NCBI RefSeq assembly: GCF_029016285.1
Contig: NZ_CP091975.1
Span: 1,736,001-1,800,000, forward strand
Direction of reading: 5' to 3'
Source of the DNA: Vibrio sp. DW001
GTDB lineage: Bacteria; Pseudomonadota; Gammaproteobacteria; Enterobacterales; Vibrionaceae
DNA: 64,000 nucleotides
The notes below the pieces were generated by a model, which saw only the letters and a program-made list of their open reading frames with translations, ran no database searches and was not told the DNA's origin. The translations under genes were made by a program, and so were the position numbers. Shown here in pieces: positions 27,782 to 36,292 of this stretch (its first letter is position 1; every line of letters starts with the position of its first letter).

Positions 27782-28273
27782 ATGAATCCTTCTCTTCGCT
27801 ACATTCGAGGTTACCCAGAACATATTGTTGGGCAGATCGAACAGCTTGTCTCCAGTGGTCAATTTTCCGCGTGGTTTACCCAACGCTATCCTGAGAACCA
27901 CCAAATAAAGAGTGAGAAAGCACTGTTTGATTATGCTATTGCAATTAAGAACCAATATTTGAAGAAGAGCTCACCGATCAGTAAAGTAGTTTATGACGGT
28001 AAGATTCATCTTATTAACAACGCATTGGGGCTGCATACGTTTATTTCTAGAGCACACGGTGGCAAGTTAAAATCAAAGAATGAGATCCGAATTGCAAGTG
28101 TCTTTAAAGACGCGCCAGAGCCGTTGTTAAGAATGTTGGTGGTCCATGAGTTGGCTCATTTAAAAGAGAAAGAACACAATAAGGCGTTTTATGCTTTATG
28201 TTGCCATATGGATCCTAATTACCACCAGTTAGAATTTGATGCTCGATTGTTTATGATTTTTAAAGAGATATAA
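27782..28273 (+). CDS. YgjP-like (DUF45/M48-type) metallopeptidase
   Basis: 163-residue cytosolic protein with the zinc-protease motif HELAHLKEKEH (about 122-132), followed by a conserved NKAFYALCCHMDPNY segment with the third zinc ligand region, the layout of YgjP/DUF45 proteins. The substrate is unknown. The ATG lies directly after a short spacer and the gene is divergent from the glutaredoxin gene. Confidence 0.87.
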   Translation: MNPSLRYIRGYPEHIVGQIEQLVSSGQFSAWFTQRYPENHQIKSEKALFDYAIAIKNQYLKKSSPISKVVYDGKIHLINNALGLHTFISRAHGGKLKSKNEIRIASVFKDAPEPLLRMLVVHELAHLKEKEHNKAFYALCCHMDPNYHQLEFDARLFMIFKEI

Positions 28274-28371
28274 AGTCATCTAAAAGGTTGTCTGAATTAA
28301 CGGTGTGTGGTGAAAGTTAATCTCTTTCGTCACGGTCTTATTTACTGTCGTCGTTTTGAGTTTTTATCTTT

Positions 28372-28551
28372 ATGGAAATTGAAATCTATCTGCCTTGTCG
28401 ACCCGATATTGTTTGTGATGGGTTATTATTGCTTTTCACTGTGGGTTTTGTTGTAGGGATAGTATTATTTATCTGGTTTATCTATAAAGAGTACAAAGAG
28501 GTGAACAAAAAAGTGGTTAAGAGAAAGAAAGTCCCCAACCACAAAAAATAG
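28372..28551 (+). CDS. Small single-span membrane protein (59 aa, hypothetical)
   Basis: A 59-codon frame from ATG to TAG. It encodes a short N-terminal part (MEIEIYLPCRPDIVCDG), one strong hydrophobic helix of about 23 residues ending IVLFIWFIY, and a very basic tail (KKVVKRKKVPNHKK), a layout fitting a bitopic inner-membrane protein with the tail in the cytosol. The Shine-Dalgarno is weak (GAG about 13 bases upstream). It lies between the metallopeptidase gene and a convergent gene. I do not recognise a family. Confidence 0.5.
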   Translation: MEIEIYLPCRPDIVCDGLLLLFTVGFVVGIVLFIWFIYKEYKEVNKKVVKRKKVPNHKK

Positions 28552-28591
28552 ATGGATGGGGATTACAGAAACTTGCAACAGCTCACTTTGA

Positions 28592-29167
28592 TTACTTTTT
28601 GAAGCAACACGTCAGTACGTAGTCGTCCCCATTTTTGGCCGTAAAGTCTTTATCATCTAGGCTCGCTCTAGGCTGCCCCTGATCGTCAGATTTTAACAAG
28701 CTGACCCAATGACGAATTCCTCGCAAACCTTGATCGTCGTAGTTGTGGCTAAATGTCGCGCAGGTTTCTAATTGAATATCGGATATTTCAACTAAGGTTG
28801 TCATCCCCTCATTAGACCCACGTTTGAAACTTACCTCTACGTAACAGCCTTCTTTATCGCGTAATAGTATTGAATCTGGGTGGCTTCTATGCCCGGTAAA
28901 TGCAACAAAGCTTCCTGCATTTTTTAGGCCTGTGTGCTGTCCGTCGGTGAAATAGATTATTAGATGACGTCCATCCAGCATATAGCTTGTTGCTTCTTCG
29001 TGAGCGCGTTGATCTAGTGGAAATATCGCGTCGAGTAGCAGTTTGGTTTTTGCCTGTTTTTCTTTTGATTGTTGACTCTTTATCGTTTCCACGGCGAAGA
29101 CCGCTTCAGCAATAAATGTTCTGTCGTGGTGATCAGTCTTAGTGCTGTTGTATGCTGGTATGTTCAT
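28592..29167 (-). CDS. Conserved hypothetical protein
   Basis: 191-residue soluble protein, no signal peptide or membrane segment. Notable stretches: MLDGRHLIIYFTDGQHTGLKN, VAFTGHRSHPDSILLRDKEG, YVEVSFKRGS, QLETCATF and GLRGIRHWVSLLK. I do not recognise the family. It is divergent from the large XRE regulator at 29342 across a 174-bp region with repeated TGTGAA elements, so it may be that regulator's target. The C-terminus ends CCFKK. Confidence 0.75.
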   Translation of the reverse strand: MNIPAYNSTKTDHHDRTFIAEAVFAVETIKSQQSKEKQAKTKLLLDAIFPLDQRAHEEATSYMLDGRHLIIYFTDGQHTGLKNAGSFVAFTGHRSHPDSILLRDKEGCYVEVSFKRGSNEGMTTLVEISDIQLETCATFSHNYDDQGLRGIRHWVSLLKSDDQGQPRASLDDKDFTAKNGDDYVLTCCFKK

Positions 29168-29290
29168 AGTCTCGCCCTCTTAGTTTATTCTTTAACTTGC
29201 CTACAAGGTTCTGTTGGTTTTATTCGCTTGCGACCAACTGGTCTAATTACTTCCTTGCTTAATTTGTAGACTACTCTATTTTTATATACA

Positions 29291-29341
29291 ATTTCACAAC
29301 AAAAATTTTACAGTGTGAATTTTACAAAAGGATAGTGTGAA
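29291..29341. promoter_or_regulatory. Repeated TTCACA/TGTGAA operator-like elements
   Basis: TTCACA (29293-29298), TGTGAA (29314-29319) and TGTGAA (29336-29341), with TTTTACA repeated beside them, directly before the XRE regulator ATG. This spacing suggests an autoregulatory operator for the adjacent regulator. Confidence 0.4.
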
Positions 29342-30856
29342 ATGAGACAGTCACAAAGCTTGATTCGTAAGTCACATTTTTTAGGGACAAAGATAAGAAA
29401 CCTAAGAAAACGCAATCACTTAACCATGGAAGACCTGTCGGCCCGTTGTGTAAGAATTGATGCGGAACACTCACCGTCTGTCTCGTACCTGTCAATGATT
29501 GAACGCGGAAAAAGGGTACCCAGTGCGGATATGTTGGAAGTTATTGCGAAGGTTTTTCAAAAAGAACCAAAGTGGTTTTTGGATGATGAACCTGAATCAG
29601 AAGCCATTACACCGAACAAAGGTCGCAAAGGGGGAATTAATGGCATGCCCTTGGAGCCGAGCTTCCTATTCTCTAATGATATGCTGCAGATTGCTATTCC
29701 TGAACTGCTGTCTCAAACCGGCGTGAACGGTCGCCAGTTCGCTCAGTTACTTATACGTGCCTATCAAGAGCATCATCAAAATCACTTCCCTGACCTAGAA
29801 CGAGCAGCAGAGGAGGTGGGTCTAAAACGTTTAGGGCTGACGGTTGATGATATGTTGGAATTAGTAAAAGCTCAGGGGCTTATAGTCCACTGGGTAGATT
29901 CAACACCAACTGAAGTTATGGACGAACTCGGTGTTATGAGCAAACAAATGGTGACGTCTTATTTTGAACCACCAGGTAATATTTACATTAATAAGCTTTT
30001 AAAGAAGCATCCCACTCGCTTGAAATACGATTTGGCCGTGTATATTGGCAATTGTATTCTTCATAATAAGGAAGGGCTAAAGAGTGTGCTTACGGTCGGC
30101 AATCACTCTTGGACCGTTGACGATAGTGTCACTAATGGTTCACCTATTAATCCTCAGGATATATTGCATGCATGGCGTGATTTCGAATCCAGTTTTTTTG
30201 CTGGAGCCTTGCTCTGCCCAAAAGTGCCATATCGACAGCTACTTGATCGATATGGTTACGAAGTCGATGTGCACAAAGCAATAGAAGTGTCCCCATCGGT
30301 TGCGATGCGAAGAATGACGGTCGTCTCGCCGTATCCGCACTGGCATTACTTCGACGCCTATGCGCCCGGTAAACTAAAAGCGGTATACCGTGGTAATGGT
30401 ATTCCATTGCCATGGGGCAATATGCGTATGGTGAATGATCCTTGTCAACATTGGTCAGTTTTTAGGATGCTGTCAGAGCCGAAATCCGGTACCACGGCAC
30501 AGATCTCTATTCTGGATGTGAATAATGAACCGAGGCTCTACTGTTGCGAATCGGTGAATGTGAAAGACCCAGCGATGAACAATCGGGTTTTATGCGCTGG
30601 GTTAGACCTCAATCCAGCGATAGAAGCGCAGGGTGGTGATGCCATTGAAATTGCAAGTGAACTTAAAGCGTTATGCGTTGAAAGTGGGGGAGCCGCCGTT
30701 ATTCCGAAACACATTAAGAAGAAGCTCTCGACAATTTCTCGAATTCTGAATATCAACTGGGTTGAAAGAGGTATTGAATCGCAAGCGAGATTGATCTGTT
30801 CTCGCGGTGGCGTGTGCCCAAGAAAACCGAGTTGCTATGACAAATGCGAAGGATAA
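29342..30856 (+). CDS. XRE-family transcriptional regulator with large effector domain (DUF3612/ScfR-like)
   Basis: 504-residue regulator. An N-terminal helix-turn-helix of the Cro/XRE type (about 14-75: GTKIRNLRKRNHLTMEDLSA, VSYLSMIERGKRVPSADML) is followed by about 400 residues resembling the RamB/ScfR group of acyl-CoA or C2-metabolism regulators. The C-terminal cysteine cluster (CSRGGVCPRKPSCYDKC) is reminiscent of that group's terminal Cys motif and may bind metal. The pairing with DUF3612 is from memory of Vibrio annotations. It is divergent from the hypothetical gene at 28592, a possible target. The effector is unknown. Confidence 0.78.
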   Translation: MRQSQSLIRKSHFLGTKIRNLRKRNHLTMEDLSARCVRIDAEHSPSVSYLSMIERGKRVPSADMLEVIAKVFQKEPKWFLDDEPESEAITPNKGRKGGINGMPLEPSFLFSNDMLQIAIPELLSQTGVNGRQFAQLLIRAYQEHHQNHFPDLERAAEEVGLKRLGLTVDDMLELVKAQGLIVHWVDSTPTEVMDELGVMSKQMVTSYFEPPGNIYINKLLKKHPTRLKYDLAVYIGNCILHNKEGLKSVLTVGNHSWTVDDSVTNGSPINPQDILHAWRDFESSFFAGALLCPKVPYRQLLDRYGYEVDVHKAIEVSPSVAMRRMTVVSPYPHWHYFDAYAPGKLKAVYRGNGIPLPWGNMRMVNDPCQHWSVFRMLSEPKSGTTAQISILDVNNEPRLYCCESVNVKDPAMNNRVLCAGLDLNPAIEAQGGDAIEIASELKALCVESGGAAVIPKHIKKKLSTISRILNINWVERGIESQARLICSRGGVCPRKPSCYDKCEG

Positions 30857-30872
30857 ATAGTTGGTTTGTTAA

Positions 30873-30905
30873 TGGGCATAGATGCGAGAACTGACTCTAT
30901 ACCCA
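30873..30905 (+). terminator. Weak terminator-like hairpin after the XRE regulator gene
   Basis: TGGGCATAGA / TCTATACCCA, nine pairs with one mismatch, without a proper T-run. Confidence 0.35.
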
Positions 30906-30987
30906 AATTCGATCGGTTTCACCTTTTAATCTTTTCTGATAGTTATAAAAGCATGCTGTCGAAGACGGCTGGAATTAGGGGTTAACA

Positions 30988-32067
30988 TTACTGCTGAGAT
31001 TTTTTAGATGACAGCGCTTGGATCCGTTTGCCCTGTGTATCAAACAAGTGGAGGTTCTTCTGCTCAACACAGAGTTGTAGATTCTGATTGATATCAAAAG
31101 GATATTCGGGGGTCACAGCGATGATGCTTTGAGATTGAAACTTACCATGGACAAGTTGATTGGGGCCTAGCGGTTCAATCACGCTTATTTTCATATTTAG
31201 GTTGAGTCCATTATGAAACAACGTCGTTTCGGCATGCTCCGGTCTAACACCTAATGTTATTTCCTGATCCAATAAATGGGCGTATTCAGGAATAAACAAG
31301 GTTTGGTCACCAACAATCAGTTGCCCTTTTATCATCCTAGAAGACAAGAAGTTCATGGCTGGACTACCCATAAAGCTGGCGACAAATTTACTTGCTGGTT
31401 GATGATAAACCTCGGATGGCGTTCCAATTTGCTCTATCTCCCCTAGGTTCAATACCACGATTCTGTCCGCCAATGTCATCGCTTCAACCTGATCATGCGT
31501 AACATAGACACTGGTGACGGCAAGTTTTCTCTGTAGCTTCTTGATTTGTAGTCGCATATGAGCACGTAGCGCCGCATCTAAATTTGACAACGGTTCATCG
31601 AACAGAAATAGCTGAGGGTCACGTACTATCGCGCGTCCCATCGCAACGCGTTGACGCTGTCCTCCAGAAAGTTTTGAGGGTTTCCTGTCTAAATAATCTT
31701 CAATTTTCAGGGTCTTTGCGACATCTTGAATTTTGTTTTCGATCTCAGTTTTGTCGACACCTCGATTTTTCAAGCCGTAAGCGAGGTTATTGTACACGGT
31801 CATATGAGGATAAAGAGCGTAGTTTTGGAATACCATCGCGATATCTCGTTCGGCAGGTTTTACCGTATCGACTCGACGTCCGTTTAGATGTATCTCGCCT
31901 GCTGTGATGCTTTCCAACCCGGCGATAGAACGTAGGATTGACGATTTTCCGCACCCTGACGGACCGACCAACACGATGAATTCTCCCTGAGAGATATTGA
32001 GGTCAATTCCTTTGACAGCCTGGTGCCCATTTTCATACGTTTTTACAAGTTGCTGCATTTCTAACAT
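30988..32067 (-). CDS. ugpC: sn-Glycerol-3-phosphate ABC transporter ATP-binding protein
   Basis: Cytoplasmic ATPase of the Ugp importer for glycerol-3-phosphate and glycerophosphodiesters. 359 residues: Walker A GPSGCGKS (35-42), Q-loop VFQNYALYPHMTV, signature LSGGQRQRVAMGRA, Walker B FLFDEPLSNLD, H-loop VTHD, then the C-terminal MalK-type regulatory OB domain (GVRPEH). It is last in the ugpB-ugpA-ugpE-ugpC operon on the minus strand. The relative MalK is excluded mainly by the neighbours. No ugpQ is present. Confidence 0.93.
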   Translation of the reverse strand: MLEMQQLVKTYENGHQAVKGIDLNISQGEFIVLVGPSGCGKSSILRSIAGLESITAGEIHLNGRRVDTVKPAERDIAMVFQNYALYPHMTVYNNLAYGLKNRGVDKTEIENKIQDVAKTLKIEDYLDRKPSKLSGGQRQRVAMGRAIVRDPQLFLFDEPLSNLDAALRAHMRLQIKKLQRKLAVTSVYVTHDQVEAMTLADRIVVLNLGEIEQIGTPSEVYHQPASKFVASFMGSPAMNFLSSRMIKGQLIVGDQTLFIPEYAHLLDQEITLGVRPEHAETTLFHNGLNLNMKISVIEPLGPNQLVHGKFQSQSIIAVTPEYPFDINQNLQLCVEQKNLHLFDTQGKRIQALSSKKSQQ

Positions 32068-32110
32068 TTTTCATTCCTTTGTTCTACATTCGACGAACCT
32101 AAATATGGGG

Positions 32111-32953
32111 TTATTTTTCGCTTTCTACCAAGCCTTTGACAAACCAGCGTTGGAAAATAATGACGACAAGTACAGGAGGCAACATGGCCAGTATTACCAT
32201 GGCGAACGCGTAGTTGTACTGGGGTTTTGGCGTTTCATTAATATTGCTGAGGATTTGTTTAATGCCCATTACCATGGTGTTGTAGTTTTCATCTGTTGTC
32301 ATCATTATTGGCCATAGATATTGATTCCAACCAACCACAAACATAATGATAAAAATGGCGGCCATCATGGTTTTTGATAGAGGTAATAAAATGTCGATAA
32401 AGAATCGAATAGGTCCAGCATTGTCTAGCTGGGCGGCCTCAAGTAGTTCATCCGGTATCGTTTTAAAAAACTGACGAAAGAAAAAAGTTGCCGTTGCTGA
32501 AGCAATGAGTGGTAGGATCAAACCCGAAAAGCTGTTCAGCATACCAAGGCTTGAGACCACTTCGTAAGACGGGATAATACGTACTTCTAGTGGTAAAAGC
32601 AGCGTAATAAAAATAAGCCAAAACCATGCCGAGGCGTATGGGAGTCTAAAATACACCAATGCATAAGCGGCGCACATAGAGATGACAATCTTACCTGCTG
32701 CAAATCCTAGTCCCATAATCATTGAATTAATTATCATAGTCTTAGCCGTAACATTGTTGGCAAATCCCTGACTTTGAGTCCATGCTTTCTCATATATCTC
32801 GAACATTTTTTCGCCAGGTAGTAACTGTAATCCTTCTTTTAATATTGTTGCTGAATCGTGAGTAGAGCTTGCAAAAATTAACCATATTGGAAAAAGCATA
32901 ATAAGCGCGCCGAGAATAAGAACGAGGTGATCACTCCAGTGACTAGACTTCAT
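32111..32953 (-). CDS. ugpE: sn-Glycerol-3-phosphate ABC transporter permease UgpE
   Basis: Inner-membrane permease of the Ugp importer, 280 residues (E. coli 281), six predicted helices. The EAA loop that contacts the ATPase is visible as PDELLEAAQLDNAGPIRFF. SYEVVSSLGMLN and WNQYLWPIMMT are typical of UgpE. It starts 11 bases after ugpA and is followed by ugpC. Confidence 0.94.
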   Translation of the reverse strand: MKSSHWSDHLVLILGALIMLFPIWLIFASSTHDSATILKEGLQLLPGEKMFEIYEKAWTQSQGFANNVTAKTMIINSMIMGLGFAAGKIVISMCAAYALVYFRLPYASAWFWLIFITLLLPLEVRIIPSYEVVSSLGMLNSFSGLILPLIASATATFFFRQFFKTIPDELLEAAQLDNAGPIRFFIDILLPLSKTMMAAIFIIMFVVGWNQYLWPIMMTTDENYNTMVMGIKQILSNINETPKPQYNYAFAMVILAMLPPVLVVIIFQRWFVKGLVESEK

Positions 32954-32964
32954 AATGGGCTCCT

Positions 32965-33846
32965 TTAGTAGTGCACTCGTTTTTCAACGAATCTGAATTG
33001 AAGATAAGTAATAAAGAGGACCAGAATTAACAGAACGACAGACTGAGCCGAGCTGCCACCTAAATCGGCCCCAACAAACCCGTCAGAAAACACTTTATAA
33101 ACAAGTGAGGTAGTTGAACCACCAGGTCCACCTGCCGTCATAGTGTCAATAACGCCGAAGGTATCGAAAAAGGCATAGGTCATATTAATGACGAGCAAGA
33201 AAAACCCCGTTGGCGCGAGTAAAGGGAAAGTGATGGTCCAAAATCGTCGAATGTCGCTTTCACAATCTAAAGTCGCGGCTTCCCTTACCGCATAAGAAAT
33301 AGATTGTAGCCCGGCTAAAAAATAAACAAAGTTTACGGATATTTGCTTCCAGACTGAGACAAGGATTAGTACGCTAATGGCTTGGGTTGAGTGAGTTTGG
33401 TAATGAAAGTTATAGCCAATGCTCTTAAAGAAGTCTGCGAATAACCCGATATGTGGATTAAAGATAAAATAGCCCATAATGCCCGCGACGGCGGGCGCAA
33501 CCGCATATACCCAAGTCAGCGTGACTCGATAAACACTTTGACCGTGGATTACCTTGTCGGCTTTAACTGCGAGCAGGAGGGCGAGAGCCAGTGATAGAAA
33601 TGAGACTATAATTGAAAAAAACAGGGTGAATCCGACGGATTTTATATACTCGCCAGATTCCAATATCATCTGATAATTTTCAAACCAAACAAAAGTGGAT
33701 GACAGACCCCAAGGGTCTTCAAGCATAAAAGAGAGATAAACGGCTTTCGCCGCTGGGTAGATAAAAAAGATGGCGATAATGATTATCTGCGGTGCCAAAA
33801 AAAGATATGGCAGAGGAGAGTGTCGGAAATTTTGTCGACGTTCCAC
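32965..33846 (-). CDS. ugpA: sn-Glycerol-3-phosphate ABC transporter permease UgpA
   Basis: Inner-membrane permease, 293 residues, partner of UgpE. LPYLFLAPQIIIIAIFFIYPA opens helix 1; the EAA loop is REAATLDCESDIRRFW; the end TAGGPGGSTTSLVYKVFSDGF is a conserved MalF/UgpA-type segment. It is separated from ugpB by a terminator-like palindrome, so it is probably expressed at a lower level than the binding protein. Confidence 0.94.
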   Translation of the reverse strand: MERRQNFRHSPLPYLFLAPQIIIIAIFFIYPAAKAVYLSFMLEDPWGLSSTFVWFENYQMILESGEYIKSVGFTLFFSIIVSFLSLALALLLAVKADKVIHGQSVYRVTLTWVYAVAPAVAGIMGYFIFNPHIGLFADFFKSIGYNFHYQTHSTQAISVLILVSVWKQISVNFVYFLAGLQSISYAVREAATLDCESDIRRFWTITFPLLAPTGFFLLVINMTYAFFDTFGVIDTMTAGGPGGSTTSLVYKVFSDGFVGADLGGSSAQSVVLLILVLFITYLQFRFVEKRVHY

Positions 33847-33879
33847 TAGAGTACCTGCTGTTAGTTAAGATATGCGAAG

Positions 33880-33915
33880 CGAAAAAATAAAAATGCCTCA
33901 ACCTAGGTTGAGGCA
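33880..33915 (-). terminator. Attenuating terminator between ugpB and ugpA
   Basis: A perfect 22-bp palindrome (TGCCTCAACCTAGGTTGAGGCA, split as two 11-base arms) followed on the minus strand by TTTTTATTTTTT. It lies just after the ugpB stop, the usual place for partial termination that lets binding protein exceed permease. Confidence 0.75.
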
Positions 33916-33923
33916 CAATCGGG

Positions 33924-35216
33924 CTACTTAATCGTACGAGCAAAACGTTTAAGCAATTGCTGTGCTTCCGCATCAATTTTTTCTAGGCTGTTTTTGACGG
34001 TCGATTCACCAGAGAACATGTTGTCCGTTTCGCGGTACATAACCTCACGGATTTGAGGGTAAAACCCTAAACGATAACCTTTGGTCCATTCGCCACCAGG
34101 CAAGCTAAGTTGTTGAACACCGACTTCTGCGTCGGGGTTCTCATTGTAGTAACCAGATGTTTTTGTCATGTCATATGCGGCATTTGTTACAGGTACATAC
34201 CCCGTTGTTTTGTGCCAGTACATTTGTACTTCGGAGCTGGTTAAGTAATGAAAGAAAGCGGCAACACCTTTGTCTTGTTCTTTATCATGACCAGAAAGAG
34301 CAAACAGGGCGGCTCCACCGATAAAGGTGACGCCCGGGTTGTCATTGATCGATTTCCAATAAGGTAAGAAAGTGGTGCCCATTTTGAAATCGACACGTTC
34401 TTTTAGGCCACCAAATGAACCTGACGAACCAATCCACATCGCGACATCTTTGCGTTCAAATGGCGTTTGGTTTGCGGCCCAGTCTTTACCATAATACTTG
34501 TAGTAGCCCTTATCTGACCACTCTTTCATTTTGGTGAAGTGCATTTGAAGGTTTTTTGTGTTGTACATGATTTCAGTCGCGGGGCCATCAAAACCGTTGT
34601 TTTTGTTCGCGAGTTGTTGATTATGACGAGACTTGAAGTTTTCGAAGAAGATCCAAGGAGTATGAGATTGAGAAAATGCAGCATGGCCTTTTTCTTTTAG
34701 CTTCATCGCGACCATTTCCATTTCTTCATAGGTCTTTGGTGGCGTGACACCAGCCTCATTTAACATGTCTTTGTTGTAGTAAAGAACAGGGGTTGAGCTA
34801 TTGAATGGCATACCAATCATTTTACCATTGCTGTCCGCGTAGAAATTTCGAGCGCCAGACAGATAGGCGGAAGAATCGAAGCTGTAACCAGAATCTATCA
34901 TAATATCTTGAACGGGTTTAGCGACGCCTGGTGCATTCATAATGGTTGCTGCACCAGCATCAAACACCTGAAGAATATTGGGCGATTCGTTTGCACGAAA
35001 GGCAGCAATACCCGCAGTCAATGCTTCGGTGTAAGACCCTTTGTAAACGGGCGTTATCTTATATTCAGATTGTGATGCATTGAAATCAGTCGCAATCTTA
35101 TTTACGGTGTCGCCAAGTTGCCCCCCCATTGCGTGCCACCAAGTAACTTCAGTTTCAGCAAAGACATTACCAGATACGGTTGCAGACAATAGTCCGGCTA
35201 GCCATAGTTTTTTCAT
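33924..35216 (-). CDS. ugpB: sn-Glycerol-3-phosphate-binding periplasmic protein
   Basis: Periplasmic binding protein of the Ugp system, 430 residues. The signal peptide MKKLWLAGLLSATVSGNVFA is cut before ETEVTWWHAMGG, which matches mature UgpB. NQTPFERKDVAMWIGSSGS and the PFNSSTPVLYYNKD segment are conserved. First gene of the operon. E. coli ugp is induced by PhoB under phosphate starvation; I found no clear Pho box upstream here, but there is a strong inverted repeat around the promoter region. Confidence 0.95.
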   Translation of the reverse strand: MKKLWLAGLLSATVSGNVFAETEVTWWHAMGGQLGDTVNKIATDFNASQSEYKITPVYKGSYTEALTAGIAAFRANESPNILQVFDAGAATIMNAPGVAKPVQDIMIDSGYSFDSSAYLSGARNFYADSNGKMIGMPFNSSTPVLYYNKDMLNEAGVTPPKTYEEMEMVAMKLKEKGHAAFSQSHTPWIFFENFKSRHNQQLANKNNGFDGPATEIMYNTKNLQMHFTKMKEWSDKGYYKYYGKDWAANQTPFERKDVAMWIGSSGSFGGLKERVDFKMGTTFLPYWKSINDNPGVTFIGGAALFALSGHDKEQDKGVAAFFHYLTSSEVQMYWHKTTGYVPVTNAAYDMTKTSGYYNENPDAEVGVQQLSLPGGEWTKGYRLGFYPQIREVMYRETDNMFSGESTVKNSLEKIDAEAQQLLKRFARTIK

Positions 35217-35594
35217 CGTTATTTCCTTTATGTATGAAAAATATTCGTCATCATTATTTAAATAAGAACCGCGTTAATAAAGCTGAGGTATACAAAAGCT
35301 GGTTTCTATAATTAGGTCAATAAAACAGAAACTACTTTTGTATGAATGTGTTGTATTTCGCGTGGTGTCCATAATCGAGTTAAATCATTACAGTTATGTT
35401 TCGCTCAAATTTAACTTTGATGAATGATTTATGTACTAAATATGGCGCGACAATGATTTGATTTGGTATTTCATTAAGTACACCAGACGTATTATAGAGA
35501 GCGACAAACCGATGGAAACTCAAGCAGATAAGAGCTTTTTAAACGAATAGTGTTATAATGCTCGGCTGATTTTTCGTTAAATTTATGAATTCAA
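35217..35594. other. Intergenic region between ugpB and the DUF3859 gene (378 bp)
   Basis: Divergent promoter region. It holds a long inverted repeat (35290-35343) and no credible gene. No Pho box or CRP site could be recognised by eye. Confidence 0.55.
35290..35343. promoter_or_regulatory. Inverted repeat in the ugpB upstream region
   Basis: ATACAAAAGCTGGTTTCT (35290-35307) and AGAAACTACTTTTGTAT (35327-35343) are near-perfect reverse complements, with an ATTATAG-like -10 element between them on the minus strand. This suggests an operator bound by a dimer; the regulator is unknown. Confidence 0.5.
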
Positions 35595-36017
35595 ATGGCA
35601 AAGCGTTCCGCGATTATTGACATGGTCTCATATGGGATATATTCGACATGGGATTCGAAATCTAAGCAACTGCCGAAGATTTTGGAATTCACGACCCAGA
35701 TACCAGCAGAGTTAGATATTGAATTTGGGTTTTCTATTAATATTAAGAAAGCAAAAGGAAAAATAATTCGTTTTTGTATCGATCACCCAGGTATTGCTAC
35801 AGAGGGTGGTGATGTCCTCGCTCCGTTTGATGGAGAGGAACATATCAATAGCAATGATTGGAATTTTTATCTTGGAGATACGATTTGGTTGCCAATTAAC
35901 AATAAACTTGGACCATGGCGAATGACTATCGAATTGGATGGAAACATTATTGCTGAAAAAACGTTTGATGTTTACGAAAAAGGCGAAGGTCAGTTTTGGA
36001 GGCGACGAGGTTTTTAA
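35595..36017 (+). CDS. DUF3859 family protein
   Basis: 140-residue protein whose segments VSYGIYSTWDSKSKQLPKI, EFTTQIPAELDIEFGF, FRIDHPG-type core (FCIDHPGIATEGGD) and LGPWRMTIELDGNIIAEKTFDV are those of the DUF3859 family. It is probably a beta-sandwich; no signal peptide is visible. Function unknown. Single gene, divergent from ugpB. Confidence 0.85.
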   Translation: MAKRSAIIDMVSYGIYSTWDSKSKQLPKILEFTTQIPAELDIEFGFSINIKKAKGKIIRFCIDHPGIATEGGDVLAPFDGEEHINSNDWNFYLGDTIWLPINNKLGPWRMTIELDGNIIAEKTFDVYEKGEGQFWRRRGF

Positions 36018-36292
36018 CCACGTGCGAACTTTAAAACTTATCTATTAGCTCTCCTTTCTATGAACCAACACAATAAATTGTCTTGGTTCTGTAATATCAA
36101 TTGCCTCTAGTCGTCATAATTTAGACCTTATGACCGACTTTTCTTGTTATCGTATGTCTTTATTGGTTTTTTTTGGTTATTGTTTAAATATGATTTGAAT
36201 AATGCGCGGTTTTTTACAAAATTGATTTCTATATCAGGTTCTATCCGTGCTGTGTTTTTTGAAATCGATTTAATTTTGTTAAATGGTTCACT

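Noticed and set aside
27695..27955. N-terminal extension of the glutaredoxin
   Set aside because: The extension overlaps the divergent metallopeptidase gene, looks random, and a good ribosome site precedes the internal ATG.
35217..35594. Pho box upstream of ugpB
   Set aside because: No pair of CTGTCAT-like 7-mers at the right spacing; only half-matches were found.
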